Of a stretch of DNA of 64,000 bases, positions 9,161-17,193 are shown in pieces. The position numbers and the translations under genes were made by a program. The stretch is from Clostridium manihotivorum (GTDB taxonomy: Bacteria; Bacillota; Clostridia; Clostridiales; Clostridiaceae): NCBI RefSeq assembly GCF_004015185.1, contig NZ_CP025746.1, forward strand, positions 2,063,776 to 2,127,775. The letters are read 5' to 3'. Within the stretch, counting starts at the first letter, position 1, and each line of letters starts with the position of its first letter. The notes beneath the pieces were generated by a model. That model did no database searches, had not been told where the DNA came from, and worked only from the letters and a program-made list of their open reading frames with translations.

Positions 9161-9197
9161 AATTCGCTAAAGATTAAAATCCTTTAGCGAATTTTTA
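9156..9197. terminator. Terminator stem downstream of the 131-residue protein
   Basis: AAAATTCGCTAAAG / CTTTAGCGAATTTTT hairpin with A and T runs on both sides. The same stem sequence is found again downstream of the YmaF-family gene at about 10.94 kb. Confidence 0.7.
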
Positions 9198-9309
9198 CTT
9201 ATAATAACTAGCAAATATTTTAATATAAAGTAGAAACATAACTAATGAGTAGAATTAAATTTATATTTAAATAATTATATTAAATTGAAAGAGTTTTGGA
9301 GTATATTAA

Positions 9310-9705
9310 TTAAATTTGGCTCTTTATAACAACATATCCAACTGCTACGTGTAATGGTCCGTCTGAAGAATGATTACCAAACACTCTTACAGTGTTTATA
9401 CCTCTCATAACTCCATAGGTATGAAAGAATGCATTGCCAATTGAAGGAACTCTATTATGAACATCCCACTCACAGCAGTTACCAGTTACTGGAGCGAAAC
9501 CGGCTACATTATTAAAATCTACAGCAAATTCACCTTTTGTGTGACCTATGTAGTACCAGGCCCATTGAAAATATTCGTTTTCATCTAGTAGGAGAGCTGT
9601 TCCATCTTCAAATTCTTGATAGCCAGATTTGAAATTCTTAGGGATCTCAACGGAATATATTTTTACATCAGTATCTCTTGGAATATCTACTATTACATTA
9701 TTCAT
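9310..9705 (-). CDS. Conserved-looking 131-residue protein, function unknown
   Basis: Soluble protein without signal peptide or membrane helix. It starts MNNVIVDIPRDTDVKIYS; it is rich in Trp, Tyr, Phe and Gly and looks beta-stranded, with a central cysteine pair (NCCEWDVHNRVPS) and the C-terminal segment HVAVGYVVIK. I do not recognise the family. The ATG at 9705 follows a weak GGTGAG. It sits among spore-surface-type genes (BclB-like, YmaF-like) on the same strand and shares its terminator stem with the YmaF gene, so a role in the spore coat or exosporium is a reasonable guess. Confidence 0.65.
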   Translation of the reverse strand: MNNVIVDIPRDTDVKIYSVEIPKNFKSGYQEFEDGTALLLDENEYFQWAWYYIGHTKGEFAVDFNNVAGFAPVTGNCCEWDVHNRVPSIGNAFFHTYGVMRGINTVRVFGNHSSDGPLHVAVGYVVIKSQI

Positions 9706-9990
9706 TCTTAACTCACCAACCTTAAAAAGTATTTGTGTTATATAGGTATCTTTATTAATTCATACTTAATAAGTTTTTATCAATATGAATTAAGGATACA
9801 GTTGAAACACTGCTGAGCAATAAAATAGAATGCTCTTTAATATAATTTCCTAGAATATAGGAAATATACAATGGCAAAATTGATAGAATACATGTAAAAA
9901 TCAAATCTTTTTACTGTAGAAGAAATTATAATTTTTTAAGGTAAAAAAGCAATATTAAGGGGATAAAATAGTTTTTATACTAAACTGTAT

Positions 9991-10065
9991 AAAAGGAGGC
10001 TTATTTGCTTGCTAGATTTTCCTGTCGGTAAAAAGCTAACTGAAGATGTCACTTCAGCGAACTCT
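9991..10065 (+). repeat. Diverged copy of the intergenic hairpin repeat
   Basis: TGCTTGCTAGATTTTCCTGTCGGTAAAAAG, then a small ACTGAAG..CTTCAG stem, follows the same order as the tandem copies at 25 kb (core then terminator-like stem) but is shortened. The rest of the 9.7-10.16 kb gap contains no recognisable gene. Confidence 0.45.
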
Positions 10066-10087
10066 TTAATCATTATGAGAGTATATT

Positions 10088-10121
10088 AAAAAACCTAGAA
10101 GGAAGCCTTCTAGGTTTTTTT
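10088..10121. terminator. Terminator of the BclB-like gene
   Basis: Perfect CCTAGAAGG / CCTTCTAGG stem with a three-base loop, flanked by A and T runs, 40 bases beyond the stop of the minus-strand gene. Confidence 0.8.
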
Positions 10122-10159
10122 ATAAGAATCTATTCTTTTATTTGGTTAATAAATTTTTT

Positions 10160-10804
10160 CTAGCTAATTGCGATACCAGCACTTGCATAACCAGTTACTG
10201 TTGCTACAATAGGAATGCCGGTAGTTGTAGCTGAAAATACAAGAAGAAGTCTAGTTTCGGCTGGTACAGGAATTGAAAGACCAGTAGTTATACCGCTAGT
10301 TGTGCCACCAATAGCTAATACTCCAGGAAGTGGATCTAATTGAACTGAAGCACCTGGTATAGCAGTAAAGATATTGCTTGTAGGTGGTGCACTGTACAAC
10401 TGTGCAGTAATATTTACTGTTGTACCAACAAGAGTAAGAGCAAGTAAATTACTATAGAAAGCAGATATTGACCTTATAACACCATCACGAGGCATTGAGA
10501 AGGCTTCGTTTATTAATGCTCCTGTACCTGTAAGGTCTATAGTTAAGCCAGCTACAGTTAGACCTGTAGCAGAGCTACCAAAACCTAGTGCACTTACTGT
10601 ACTTACCAAGCCACTAGCAAGAGTAGTAAGAATTACAGGTAAACCTGATGCAAAAGGAATAATTGAACCAAATGCAAATCTAGTATTACTTCTAAGTCCG
10701 CCCCTTATTCTTGGTAGGCAGCAAGGATTAGGTAGATAGTCATAGCTAGGTAAAATGTTATCATAACCAGTTAAAGATAAATTATTTTCATAACATCCAG
10801 ACAT
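10160..10804 (-). CDS. BclB-type C-terminal domain protein (spore-surface)
   Basis: 214 residues. From about residue 45 to the end it matches what I know of the BclB C-terminal domain of exosporium glycoproteins: [47 protein letters not shown] and a final [10 protein letters not shown]. Unlike BclA/BclB proteins it has no collagen-like Gly-X-Y stretch; the domain follows only a 45-residue Cys- and Pro-containing leader ([13 protein letters not shown]). GGAGAGG precedes the ATG. It is likely a trimerising surface protein of the spore. The domain call is strong; location on the spore is inference. Confidence 0.85.
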   Translation of the reverse strand: MSGCYENNLSLTGYDNILPSYDYLPNPCCLPRIRGGLRSNTRFAFGSIIPFASGLPVILTTLASGLVSTVSALGFGSSATGLTVAGLTIDLTGTGALINEAFSMPRDGVIRSISAFYSNLLALTLVGTTVNITAQLYSAPPTSNIFTAIPGASVQLDPLPGVLAIGGTTSGITTGLSIPVPAETRLLLVFSATTTGIPIVATVTGYASAGIAIS

Positions 10805-10937
10805 ACTTATTTTTCCTCTCCATAAATATATTTATAGATAAGATGATATCTATAGTACTATGATATAAAAAATATAGTCGATTTGTGCATAAATATGTCT
10901 TAATTAGAATTAATATGTTTAGAAAAATCATATGAGC

Positions 10938-10976
10938 AAAAAATTCGCTAAATCATGGCTGCTTTAGCGAATTTTA
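10938..10976. terminator. Terminator of the YmaF-family gene
   Basis: AAATTCGCTAAA / TTTAGCGAATTT stem with a loop of about ten bases and A/T runs on both sides, 25 bases after the stop of the minus-strand gene. The arms are almost identical to those at 9156-9197. Confidence 0.75.
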
Positions 10977-10999
10977 TATATTAAATTACTGAGAAAATA

Positions 11000-11392
11000 C
11001 TAACAATTAGTTAAAGGGCTTTCTATAAGTGTTGTGAAAATAAAGCTATGCCTATGGCCATCGTTTGAGGTTGTTATTCCTCTTACCAAATGAACATGCT
11101 TTCCGTTTCCAACATCTATTGCTGGACCAGTGGTGATGCTTATGATATGAAAATGATCAAAAAAATCAGTATTCACATATAATCTATGAACATGAGATGA
11201 ACCACAGGGAATAGCTTGTCCTGTAACTCCTGCAAAACGGTGATTATGTCTTTCTTCACCCTGTTCAGCAAGTTTAGTGCTTCCTAAAAATTCATGAACA
11301 TGTCTTTGTTGCATATACTCACCTTCTAGGTTTGAAGAATTCTCATAATCTTCATAATCATCATAAGGTCTCTTTGAGTGTTCATATGCCAT
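11000..11392 (-). CDS. YmaF-family protein
   Basis: 130 residues, histidine-rich and soluble. The pattern HVHEFLGSTKLAE, HNHRFAGVTGQAIP, SHVHRLYVNTDFFDHFH, HVHLVRGITTSNDGHRH is the repeated histidine layout of the YmaF family (named after Bacillus subtilis ymaF), whose biochemical role is not established. The many HxH pairs suggest metal binding. GGAGAG precedes the ATG by six bases. Neighbours on the same strand are spore-surface-type genes. Confidence 0.82.
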   Translation of the reverse strand: MAYEHSKRPYDDYEDYENSSNLEGEYMQQRHVHEFLGSTKLAEQGEERHNHRFAGVTGQAIPCGSSHVHRLYVNTDFFDHFHIISITTGPAIDVGNGKHVHLVRGITTSNDGHRHSFIFTTLIESPLTNC

Positions 11393-11538
11393 ATGAATCT
11401 CTCCTTTGTCTGTAGTTTAATTATTCTGATAAGACATAAAAATATTTTTTAGATTAATGGTTACACTTATAGTACATTCTATGATTAAGTTATTACTTTG
11501 TTACTATATATATTTTTTTAAAAGTAGGAGGAGTACAT

Positions 11539-11718
11539 ATGGCCGAATTAGAAGATCTTTTAAAGGATATTGAGAAGTTAAGGAATAACCTTCAAATATT
11601 AATAGAAAAAAAACAAGGGAATTTAATCGATAATGAAGTCGTTGCAGCCAGCAAAATACTTAATGCCACACTTAACCAGTATAATAAACTTTTACAACAA
11701 AAGCTTGATGAACATTAG
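11539..11718 (+). CDS. Spo0E-like sporulation regulatory protein with altered signature
   Basis: 59-residue helical-hairpin protein like the Spo0E family of aspartyl-phosphate phosphatases, which dephosphorylate Spo0A~P and delay sporulation. Layout fits: IEKLRNNLQILIE, a GNLIDNEV turn, then SKILNATLNQYNKLL in the place of the family signature SQxLDxxIxxY. The Asp of that signature, important for catalysis in the family, is Asn here, so activity is uncertain. RBS AGGAGG lies a few bases before the ATG. It stands alone on the plus strand upstream of alanine dehydrogenase. Confidence 0.72.
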   Translation: MAELEDLLKDIEKLRNNLQILIEKKQGNLIDNEVVAASKILNATLNQYNKLLQQKLDEH

Positions 11719-11853
11719 TATCAAATTTAGAAAGTAAAAATATAATATAGTGTTAGTGAATAGTTTTGTATATTAATATCATAAAATACAATGGTGTTAC
11801 AGATAATTTTTTACTTCTGTACACTTTTTTTTTGAAAATTAAGGAGGGATAAA

Positions 11854-12981
11854 ATGGTTATAGGATTAGTAAGGGAGATAAAAAATAATGAAAATAGAGT
11901 AGGATTAACGCCTAGTGGGGTAGAAGTTCTTATCAAGAGAGGACATAAGGTCTTAGTTGAGAAGGGTGCTGGAATAGGAAGCGGCTTTGGAGACGGGTTT
12001 TATAAGGACGTTGGAGCAGAGGTAGTAGATAAGAAAAGTTATGTATTTAACCAGTCAGATGTTATCGTAAAGGTTAAAGAGCCGCTTGAAGAGGAATATG
12101 ATTTGTTTAAAACAGGACAAACCTTATATACCTATCTTCATTTAGCAGCCAATAAACCATTGACAGAGGTTTTATTAAAAAAGAAGATTACAGGAATTGG
12201 CTATGAGACGGTCCAGCTTAAAAATGGACGTCTTCCATTACTTGTACCTATGAGTGAAATTGCAGGTAGGATGTCAGTACAGATAGGTGCTAATCTACTA
12301 CAAAAATATAATGGAGGATCTGGCATACTGCTTGGAGGAGTTCCGGGAGTAATGCAAGGTGAGGTGGTTATAATTGGTGGAGGTATTGTTGGAACTAATG
12401 CAGCTAAGATTGCCTGTGGTCTAGGGGCTAGAGTTACTATAATGGATATAAGTAATGAGAGATTGGCTTATTTAGATGATATATTTTTTGGTAGGATAAC
12501 AACCTTAACTTGTAATGAGTATAATGTAGCTAAGGCAGTGGAAAAGGCTGATCTATTAATAGGTGCAGTTTTGGTAGCAGGAGCAAGTGCGCCTAAGATA
12601 GTTTCTAAAGAAATGGTGAAGACAATGAAAAAGGGATCTGTAATAGTGGATGTTGCAATAGATCAAGGGGGATCAATAGAGACAATAGATAGAGTTACAA
12701 CTCATGACGATCCATGCTATGAAAAGTATGGAGTTATACACTATTCAGTAGCTAATATGCCAGGGGCTGTACCAAAAACATCTACTTTGGCACTTGAAGC
12801 GGCCACATTACCATATCTAATAGAAATAGCAGACAATGGAGTGAAAGAAGCTATTTTAAAAGATGAGGCTCTACTTTTAGGTTTAAATACCTATGCAGGA
12901 AGTATAACCTGCAAGGCTGTAGCGGAGAGCCTAGAGCTGCCATATGTAGACCCAAGAGAAATAATGGTTAATAAATTTTAG
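11854..12981 (+). CDS. ald: Alanine dehydrogenase
   Basis: 375 residues, standard length. Catalyses NAD-dependent interconversion of L-alanine with pyruvate and ammonia. Visible motifs: N-terminal REIKNNENRVGLTPSGV, TYLHLAANKPLT near residue 90, the Rossmann nucleotide loop VVIIGGGIVGTNAAK near 170-185, and HYSVANMPGAVPKTST near 295, all typical. AAGGAGG precedes the ATG. It is monocistronic, with a hairpin between it and the next, convergent gene. In spore formers this enzyme supports sporulation and alanine use; that is family knowledge. Confidence 0.96.
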   Translation: MVIGLVREIKNNENRVGLTPSGVEVLIKRGHKVLVEKGAGIGSGFGDGFYKDVGAEVVDKKSYVFNQSDVIVKVKEPLEEEYDLFKTGQTLYTYLHLAANKPLTEVLLKKKITGIGYETVQLKNGRLPLLVPMSEIAGRMSVQIGANLLQKYNGGSGILLGGVPGVMQGEVVIIGGGIVGTNAAKIACGLGARVTIMDISNERLAYLDDIFFGRITTLTCNEYNVAKAVEKADLLIGAVLVAGASAPKIVSKEMVKTMKKGSVIVDVAIDQGGSIETIDRVTTHDDPCYEKYGVIHYSVANMPGAVPKTSTLALEAATLPYLIEIADNGVKEAILKDEALLLGLNTYAGSITCKAVAESLELPYVDPREIMVNKF

Positions 12982-13174
12982 AAAAATCAAAAGATGTTTT
13001 TAATATGCCTTTTTTAAAGTATAATGTTGAAATTAATTGCTCAGTCATCAGATGCTTGCTCAAAAAAATCATATAATGCTAATAGTCGATCATATAGAGT
13101 CGCTTTAATAACCACTTAATTTCAAAAATATTCTTAGACATAGGCTAAAGTATAAATTTTCATATTTATACTAA

Positions 13175-13226
13175 AAATAACCACTTCAAAACAAAATATT
13201 ATTTGCATTTGAAGTGGTTATTTTTT
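13175..13226. terminator. Bidirectional terminator between ald and the 3D-domain gene
   Basis: 16-bp arms built on AATAACCACTTCAAA / TTTGAAGTGGTTATT around an A/T-rich loop, with T-rich ends in both directions. Confidence 0.75.
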
Positions 13227-13265
13227 ACCGTAAAAGAAAATATAAAATTTTACGTTCTGTAGTAG

Positions 13266-14441
13266 CTACCATTCGTTTGGATAAGCTACGATATACAGAG
13301 TAATATTTCTTCTTCCCCAGGAATTACATTCATCTAAAGAATTAAAGTATAAGTCTACAATATTTCCGACTATTGCACCGCCAGTGTCAGCAGCAATTGC
13401 AGTTCCATACCCAGGGATGAATACCTTTGAGCCAAGAGGTATTACATTAGGATCAACGGCTATAGTACTAAGTCCCTCAGGAGAATGAGTTGGTTTTAGA
13501 CCTAGTGCAGTAAATACGCCACCTGTGTAAGCAGTAGCACTCATAGTGTAGGAAGTCTTGTACTGTACGCTTGTATTAGTAGAAGGCTGTCCTCTAGAAA
13601 TAGTAGCACTAGCCAAAATGGCCGAAAGTTTATCTTTACCTAATCCGATGTATTTTTGAGCCTTAGCTTTTACTGAAGCTGTACTTATTTGAGGCGATAA
13701 ACTAGTTAGTGTAGATATTGCATTTCTTACATCTGCTTCTGATGGGGAAGCAGAATCTATAACACTAACAGAATGTGATATTAATTTTGTTTCGTTGGCT
13801 TCAATAACTGCAGCGAGAGCTTCTTTTTCTTTTTCAAATTGCGTAGCTAAAGCTTGTTCCTCTTGCCTCTTATCATTAAGAGTTTTTAGACTTGCCTCAG
13901 TTTCTTTTTTTAATATTTTAAGATTTTCATTCTTCTTATTTAGATCATTGGCTGTTTTACTTAGAGCTTCCTTTTTAGAATTCAATTCATCAATTAACTG
14001 CTTGTCCAAAGATACTACTTTTTCTATAGCAGATAATTTATTTAAGAAATCAGTTAAGCCAGAAGATCCTAATAATATGGCTAAATAATTTTTATCTAGA
14101 CCACTTTTATACATTCCTCTTAGACGGCTGTCTAAAACACTTTGATTTGATTCAATCTCTTTTCTATACTGTTCCATCTTAGTTTCTGTTGCATCTATTT
14201 GTTTTTCTGTTTCAATTATGTTTTTATTGTTATCATCAAGTTTTTTTGTCAATTTATCTATCTCTATGTTCATGCTAGCCATTTCAGAATTTAATGATTG
14301 TATCTTACCATCTAACTGCTGAAAACTCTTTTTACTTTCTGCTATAGTTTGTTCCGTATCATTATCTGAAGCTATTGCAGTTAAGCTATAGCTAAATAGA
14401 ATAACTAATGTTAGGATCATACAAATAATTTTTTTATGCAT
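13266..14441 (-). CDS. Secreted coiled-coil protein with C-terminal 3D domain (cell-wall hydrolase type)
   Basis: 391 residues from the ATG at 14441, chosen because AGGAG sits ten bases upstream and a signal peptide follows at once (KKIICMILTLVILFSYS, ending near ..AIAS). Residues of about 30-215 form a long coiled coil like the N-terminus of PcsB/CwlO-type peptidoglycan hydrolases. The last ~95 residues are a 3D domain (TYTMSATAYTGG, AVDPNVIPLGSKVFIPG, AADTGGAIVGNIVDLYF), named for its three Asp and related to the lytic transglycosylase MltA fold. It likely remodels peptidoglycan outside the cell. It resembles the coiled-coil plus Rpf/3D proteins of Firmicutes. Confidence 0.85.
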   Translation of the reverse strand: MHKKIICMILTLVILFSYSLTAIASDNDTEQTIAESKKSFQQLDGKIQSLNSEMASMNIEIDKLTKKLDDNNKNIIETEKQIDATETKMEQYRKEIESNQSVLDSRLRGMYKSGLDKNYLAILLGSSGLTDFLNKLSAIEKVVSLDKQLIDELNSKKEALSKTANDLNKKNENLKILKKETEASLKTLNDKRQEEQALATQFEKEKEALAAVIEANETKLISHSVSVIDSASPSEADVRNAISTLTSLSPQISTASVKAKAQKYIGLGKDKLSAILASATISRGQPSTNTSVQYKTSYTMSATAYTGGVFTALGLKPTHSPEGLSTIAVDPNVIPLGSKVFIPGYGTAIAADTGGAIVGNIVDLYFNSLDECNSWGRRNITLYIVAYPNEW

Positions 14442-14670
14442 AGCAAAATTCTCCTTTTTTTGTTGCAGTGACTTATGCATATTATACCACAAATTTTTAA
14501 TATGCCAAATTCCTGTAATGCTTTCGCTATTTATAAGCTTATGAAACTATAGGATAAATTTATGCTATAATTGATAATTTCTTTTGTTGTTCTTTCTTAG
14601 ATATCTATATTTAGGCCGTCTACACATACTTATCTACAGCTATATCTAAATATTTTTTTTTAAAATAAGA

Positions 14671-14706
14671 AAATAGGCAACTCAAATTTATTGAGTTGCC
14701 TTATAT
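14671..14706 (-). terminator. Terminator of the repeat-rich coat-type protein gene
   Basis: 11-bp arms AGGCAACTCAA / TTGAGTTGCCT around a five-base loop just downstream of the minus-strand stop, followed on that strand by a T-rich tract. Confidence 0.7.
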
Positions 14707-14710
14707 TCTT

Positions 14711-15610
14711 TTAAAGTATGGAACCTAGTAAAAACCAAGGTAATGGATTAAATCCAGGATTATAATTGTTATAGTAATATGGTTGGTAATATGGATACTT
14801 GTATCCATAGTGGTATCCATAACCAGGATATCCCCAGTTATTATGGAATGGCCTTGCCATTACTTGCTGTGAACCGTCTTCAGCATCACTCATTTGATTT
14901 GTAGAAGGAGTCTGTCCGCTATTAGTTCCTGGAGCTATTGAAGAACCAGGAGCCATTTGTCCCATAGATGAGCCTGGAGTCATAGTAGAGCCAGGAGCCA
15001 TTTGTCCCATAGATGAGCCTGGAGTCATAGTAGAGCCAGGAGTCATTTGACCCATAGATGAGCCTGGAGTCATATTAAAACCAGGAGTCATTTGTCCCAT
15101 AGATGAGCCTGGGATCATATTAGAACCAGGCGCCATCTGTCCCATAGGTGAACCTGGGGTTATTGGAGTACCAGGCATCATTTGGCCCATGTAAGGTGTT
15201 GGGCAACCAGGAAGCATTTGTCCCATATATGGCATAGGTGACATAGAACCGGGCATCATCTGTCCCATAGGTGTTGTAGTTGACATAGTTGAACCAGGTA
15301 TGGTCTGTCCCATGTAGGGATTAGGAGACATAGAACCAGGAATAACTTGACCAGTAGTATTCATAGGAGACATAGGATTTTGCATCATTTGTCCCATTGT
15401 ATCTGGATAATTAAATTGAACATTACCTTGATAATATGGATTAGGAATGAAAGGTACTTGGCTTAGGTTGTTTCCAAAGCTTATATATTCGGTTCCTTGC
15501 ATTGTACCTTGATAGGTAGAAGTATCTTGAGTTGTGCCTTGCATATTAGAATTCATCTGAGATGCATCATTTCTTGAATCGTCGTTTATTTCGTATTGCT
15601 CGGTGTACAT
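14711..15610 (-). CDS. Met/Gly/Pro repeat protein, probable spore coat or exosporium protein
   Basis: 299 residues from the ATG at 15610, which has GGAGGAAATC directly upstream; a longer frame to 15733 has no RBS. The N-terminus is acidic and Gln/Asn-rich. The middle (about residues 70-240) is built of degenerate 15-residue units of the type MGQMTPGSTMTPGSS. The C-terminus is Tyr/Trp-rich (GYGYHYGYKYPYYQPYY). No signal peptide. Such low-complexity, Tyr-rich, repeat-containing proteins are common among clostridial spore coat proteins; I know no exact family. Upstream on the minus strand, GCAC (15669-15672) and CATATAACA (15644-15652) resemble a sigma-K promoter, which would fit mother-cell expression. 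Confidence 0.75.
   Translation of the reverse strand: MYTEQYEINDDSRNDASQMNSNMQGTTQDTSTYQGTMQGTEYISFGNNLSQVPFIPNPYYQGNVQFNYPDTMGQMMQNPMSPMNTTGQVIPGSMSPNPYMGQTIPGSTMSTTTPMGQMMPGSMSPMPYMGQMLPGCPTPYMGQMMPGTPITPGSPMGQMAPGSNMIPGSSMGQMTPGFNMTPGSSMGQMTPGSTMTPGSSMGQMAPGSTMTPGSSMGQMAPGSSIAPGTNSGQTPSTNQMSDAEDGSQQVMARPFHNNWGYPGYGYHYGYKYPYYQPYYYNNYNPGFNPLPWFLLGSIL
14940..15188. repeat. Five to six in-frame 45-bp direct repeats
   Basis: Tandem 45-bp units, each encoding 15 residues (GQMxPGSxMTPGSSM type), lie inside the coat-type gene. The two left-most copies differ by only a few bases, the right-hand ones are more diverged, which suggests recent expansion by slippage or recombination. Confidence 0.85.
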
Positions 15611-15643
15611 GATTTCCTCCAAAAGAATATATCTTACACTAAA

Positions 15644-15672
15644 TGTTATATGAAATAAAAGAAAATTTGTGC
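15644..15672 (-). promoter_or_regulatory. Possible sigma-K promoter of the coat-type gene
   Basis: AC in GCAC and, 16 bases on, CATATAACA approach the sigma-K consensus (AC...CATAnnnTA), ending about 35 bases before the start codon. One position departs from consensus, so this is weak. Confidence 0.3.
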
Positions 15673-15730
15673 TAAAAATGAAATTTATACCATAGATAAA
15701 TTTATAAATAAGTTCAGAAAAATAGATAAG

Positions 15731-15768
15731 CAAAAAACCACTAATGAGAAAATTATTAGTGGTTTTAA
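15731..15768. terminator. Terminator after the 34-residue membrane peptide
   Basis: 12-bp arms AAAACCACTAAT / ATTAGTGGTTTT with A/T runs on both flanks, between the small peptide gene and the coat-type gene on the minus strand. Confidence 0.7.
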
Positions 15769-15818
15769 AAACATTGAAATGAAAAGTAATTTAATATGTA
15801 CATTCTTCAAAAGGAGTT

Positions 15819-15923
15819 TTACCTAAAATACAATTTAAGAAGAATGTCGCTAATTAATAGTACAATAAGACCAATAACAACAGTAAGAACTACATCTGGA
15901 GGGATAAAGCTTTTTATTTTCAT
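15819..15923 (-). CDS. 34-residue single-helix membrane peptide
   Basis: Short minus-strand frame beginning MKIKSFIPPDVVLTVV; residues 10-29 form one hydrophobic helix and the tail is basic (LKLYFR). RBS GAGGTG sits seven bases before the ATG and a terminator follows, which supports expression. Family not recognised; small single-helix peptides of this type occur in spore and envelope functions. Confidence 0.55.
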   Translation of the reverse strand: MKIKSFIPPDVVLTVVIGLIVLLISDILLKLYFR

Positions 15924-16033
15924 ATATTCACCTCAAAACTATATATTCACCACTTTCTAAAATACTCAGGATAGCAGTGGAATACCTATATTATTAGTAT
16001 TATTGTCAAGATCCAGAGAATTAAACTTAAGGA

Positions 16034-16054
16034 TATAGGGAACCTTTATGAAAA
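16034..16054 (-). repeat. 21-bp end fragment of the 104-bp MITE family, at the LysR 3' end
   Basis: Read on the minus strand, TTTTCATAAAGGTTCCCTATA is identical to the fragment downstream of the MFS gene at 46257-46277 and matches the outer end of the full MITE copies. It starts six bases after the LysR stop. Confidence 0.6.
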
Positions 16055-16060
16055 TAGTTA

Positions 16061-16927
16061 TTAACTATCAAAGGTTTTTAAAAAATTATAAGCTTGATTT
16101 GATAAGTACTTATTCTTTAACCAAATTGCTACCACTCTAGTTTCTAATTTACTTTCAGTCAATTCTACATATTTTAAATTTGAGTTATTTACAAGATTAA
16201 TTGCTGTCTTGGGTGCTAAGGTTATTCCTATACCTGAATTAGCCCATAGAAGAGCAGTACGGGCATCGTCGCATCTACAAACTATATTAGCTTCTATATT
16301 ATTATTATCAAAACATTTCATGATCAGTGCTTCAAAGCGTCGATAGATAATTAGAGGTAATTTCTCTAAAGCACATATTGAAAGTTTATCATCAAAGTTA
16401 TATTTAAGAAAATTGTCATTGAAAACTGCTATCATGGGTTCAGAAGATAGATACTTATATTGATAATCATCAATATTGAAAGGTGTTCTAACTATTCCTA
16501 CTTCTATCAGCTCATTTTCTAACATCTCTAAAATCCTATAGGTGTTTCCTTCCCAAAGTTCAAAGTTGACTTCTTGATTATTTTCATGAAATTCATTTAT
16601 TGGATTAGGTAGTAAAGCTGCTCCTGAAGAAGAAACTACTCCAATAGAAAGGGTCTTTATGGCTTTATCTCCTAAATCTTTTATTTGCATAACAGTTGCT
16701 TTTTCAAGTGCTAAAATCTTTTCCCCTTTGATCTTTAAAAGTTTTCCTGCTTCAGTAAGACGAATTTTGCGGCTTCCTCGTTCAACTAATTTAACTCCAA
16801 GCTCTTGTTCTAGCATCTTTAACTGATAACTTAAAGGAGGTTGGGCTATATTAAGTTTTTTTGCAGCATTAGTAATTTGACCTTCCTCCGCTATTGCAAG
16901 AAAGTATTTTATTTGTTTTATATCCAA
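16061..16927 (-). CDS. LysR-family transcriptional regulator
   Basis: 288 residues, typical length. The N-terminal winged helix-turn-helix is clear (AIAEEGQITNAAKKLNIAQ, then PPLSYQLKMLEQELGVKL), followed by an effector-binding domain of about 200 residues. The start is a TTG at 16927 with GAGGTG nine bases upstream. No divergent target gene lies beside it: the upstream side is occupied by a MITE and the IS630 element, which may have separated it from its regulon. Effector unknown. Confidence 0.93.
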   Translation of the reverse strand: MDIKQIKYFLAIAEEGQITNAAKKLNIAQPPLSYQLKMLEQELGVKLVERGSRKIRLTEAGKLLKIKGEKILALEKATVMQIKDLGDKAIKTLSIGVVSSSGAALLPNPINEFHENNQEVNFELWEGNTYRILEMLENELIEVGIVRTPFNIDDYQYKYLSSEPMIAVFNDNFLKYNFDDKLSICALEKLPLIIYRRFEALIMKCFDNNNIEANIVCRCDDARTALLWANSGIGITLAPKTAINLVNNSNLKYVELTESKLETRVVAIWLKNKYLSNQAYNFLKTFDS

Positions 16928-17002
16928 TGTAAAATCACCTCAAAAGTAAAGTAAAAGTTTTATATATCTATATTAATCATACTTTAAAAGTTTAATATGT
17001 AC

Positions 17003-17106
17003 TATAGGGAACCTATACGAAAACTTACTTTATACTTGTTATAAAATCGTGGCTTCTGGCGATTTTGTGGCATGTATAAAGTAATAGTTGAAGTTGGTTC
17101 CCTATA
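17003..17106 (+). mobile_element. 104-bp MITE-like palindromic element, copy 1
   Basis: Ends TATAGGGAACC / GGTTCCCTATA are perfect inverted repeats and the interior can fold into one long hairpin with GGCTTCTGG at the tip. It encodes nothing. It abuts the IS630 left end at a shared TA. Interior sequence and length match copies at 18299, 29106 and (inverted) 59424. Confidence 0.85.
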
Positions 17107-17193
17107 TAGGGTTCCCAGCCCTAAGTTTAAGTTATTCTGAATAACCACATTTCTTTATCAAATACTAAATGTACGGAGAAAGGTGGTTAGATC

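Noticed and set aside
13795..14088. Plus-strand 97-codon frame opposite the 3D-domain gene
   Set aside because: Antisense of a coiled-coil coding region, composition Ser/Phe/Leu-rich as expected of an artefact.
15611..15733. Longer N-terminus for the repeat-rich coat-type protein
   Set aside because: No RBS at 15733, whereas ATG at 15610 has GGAGG; the extra residues come from A/T-rich promoter DNA.
17003..17106. Palindromic 104-bp element as an ordinary transcription terminator
   Set aside because: Identical length and sequence recur at four loci irrespective of gene orientation and with TA-bordered inverted ends, which fits a MITE better.
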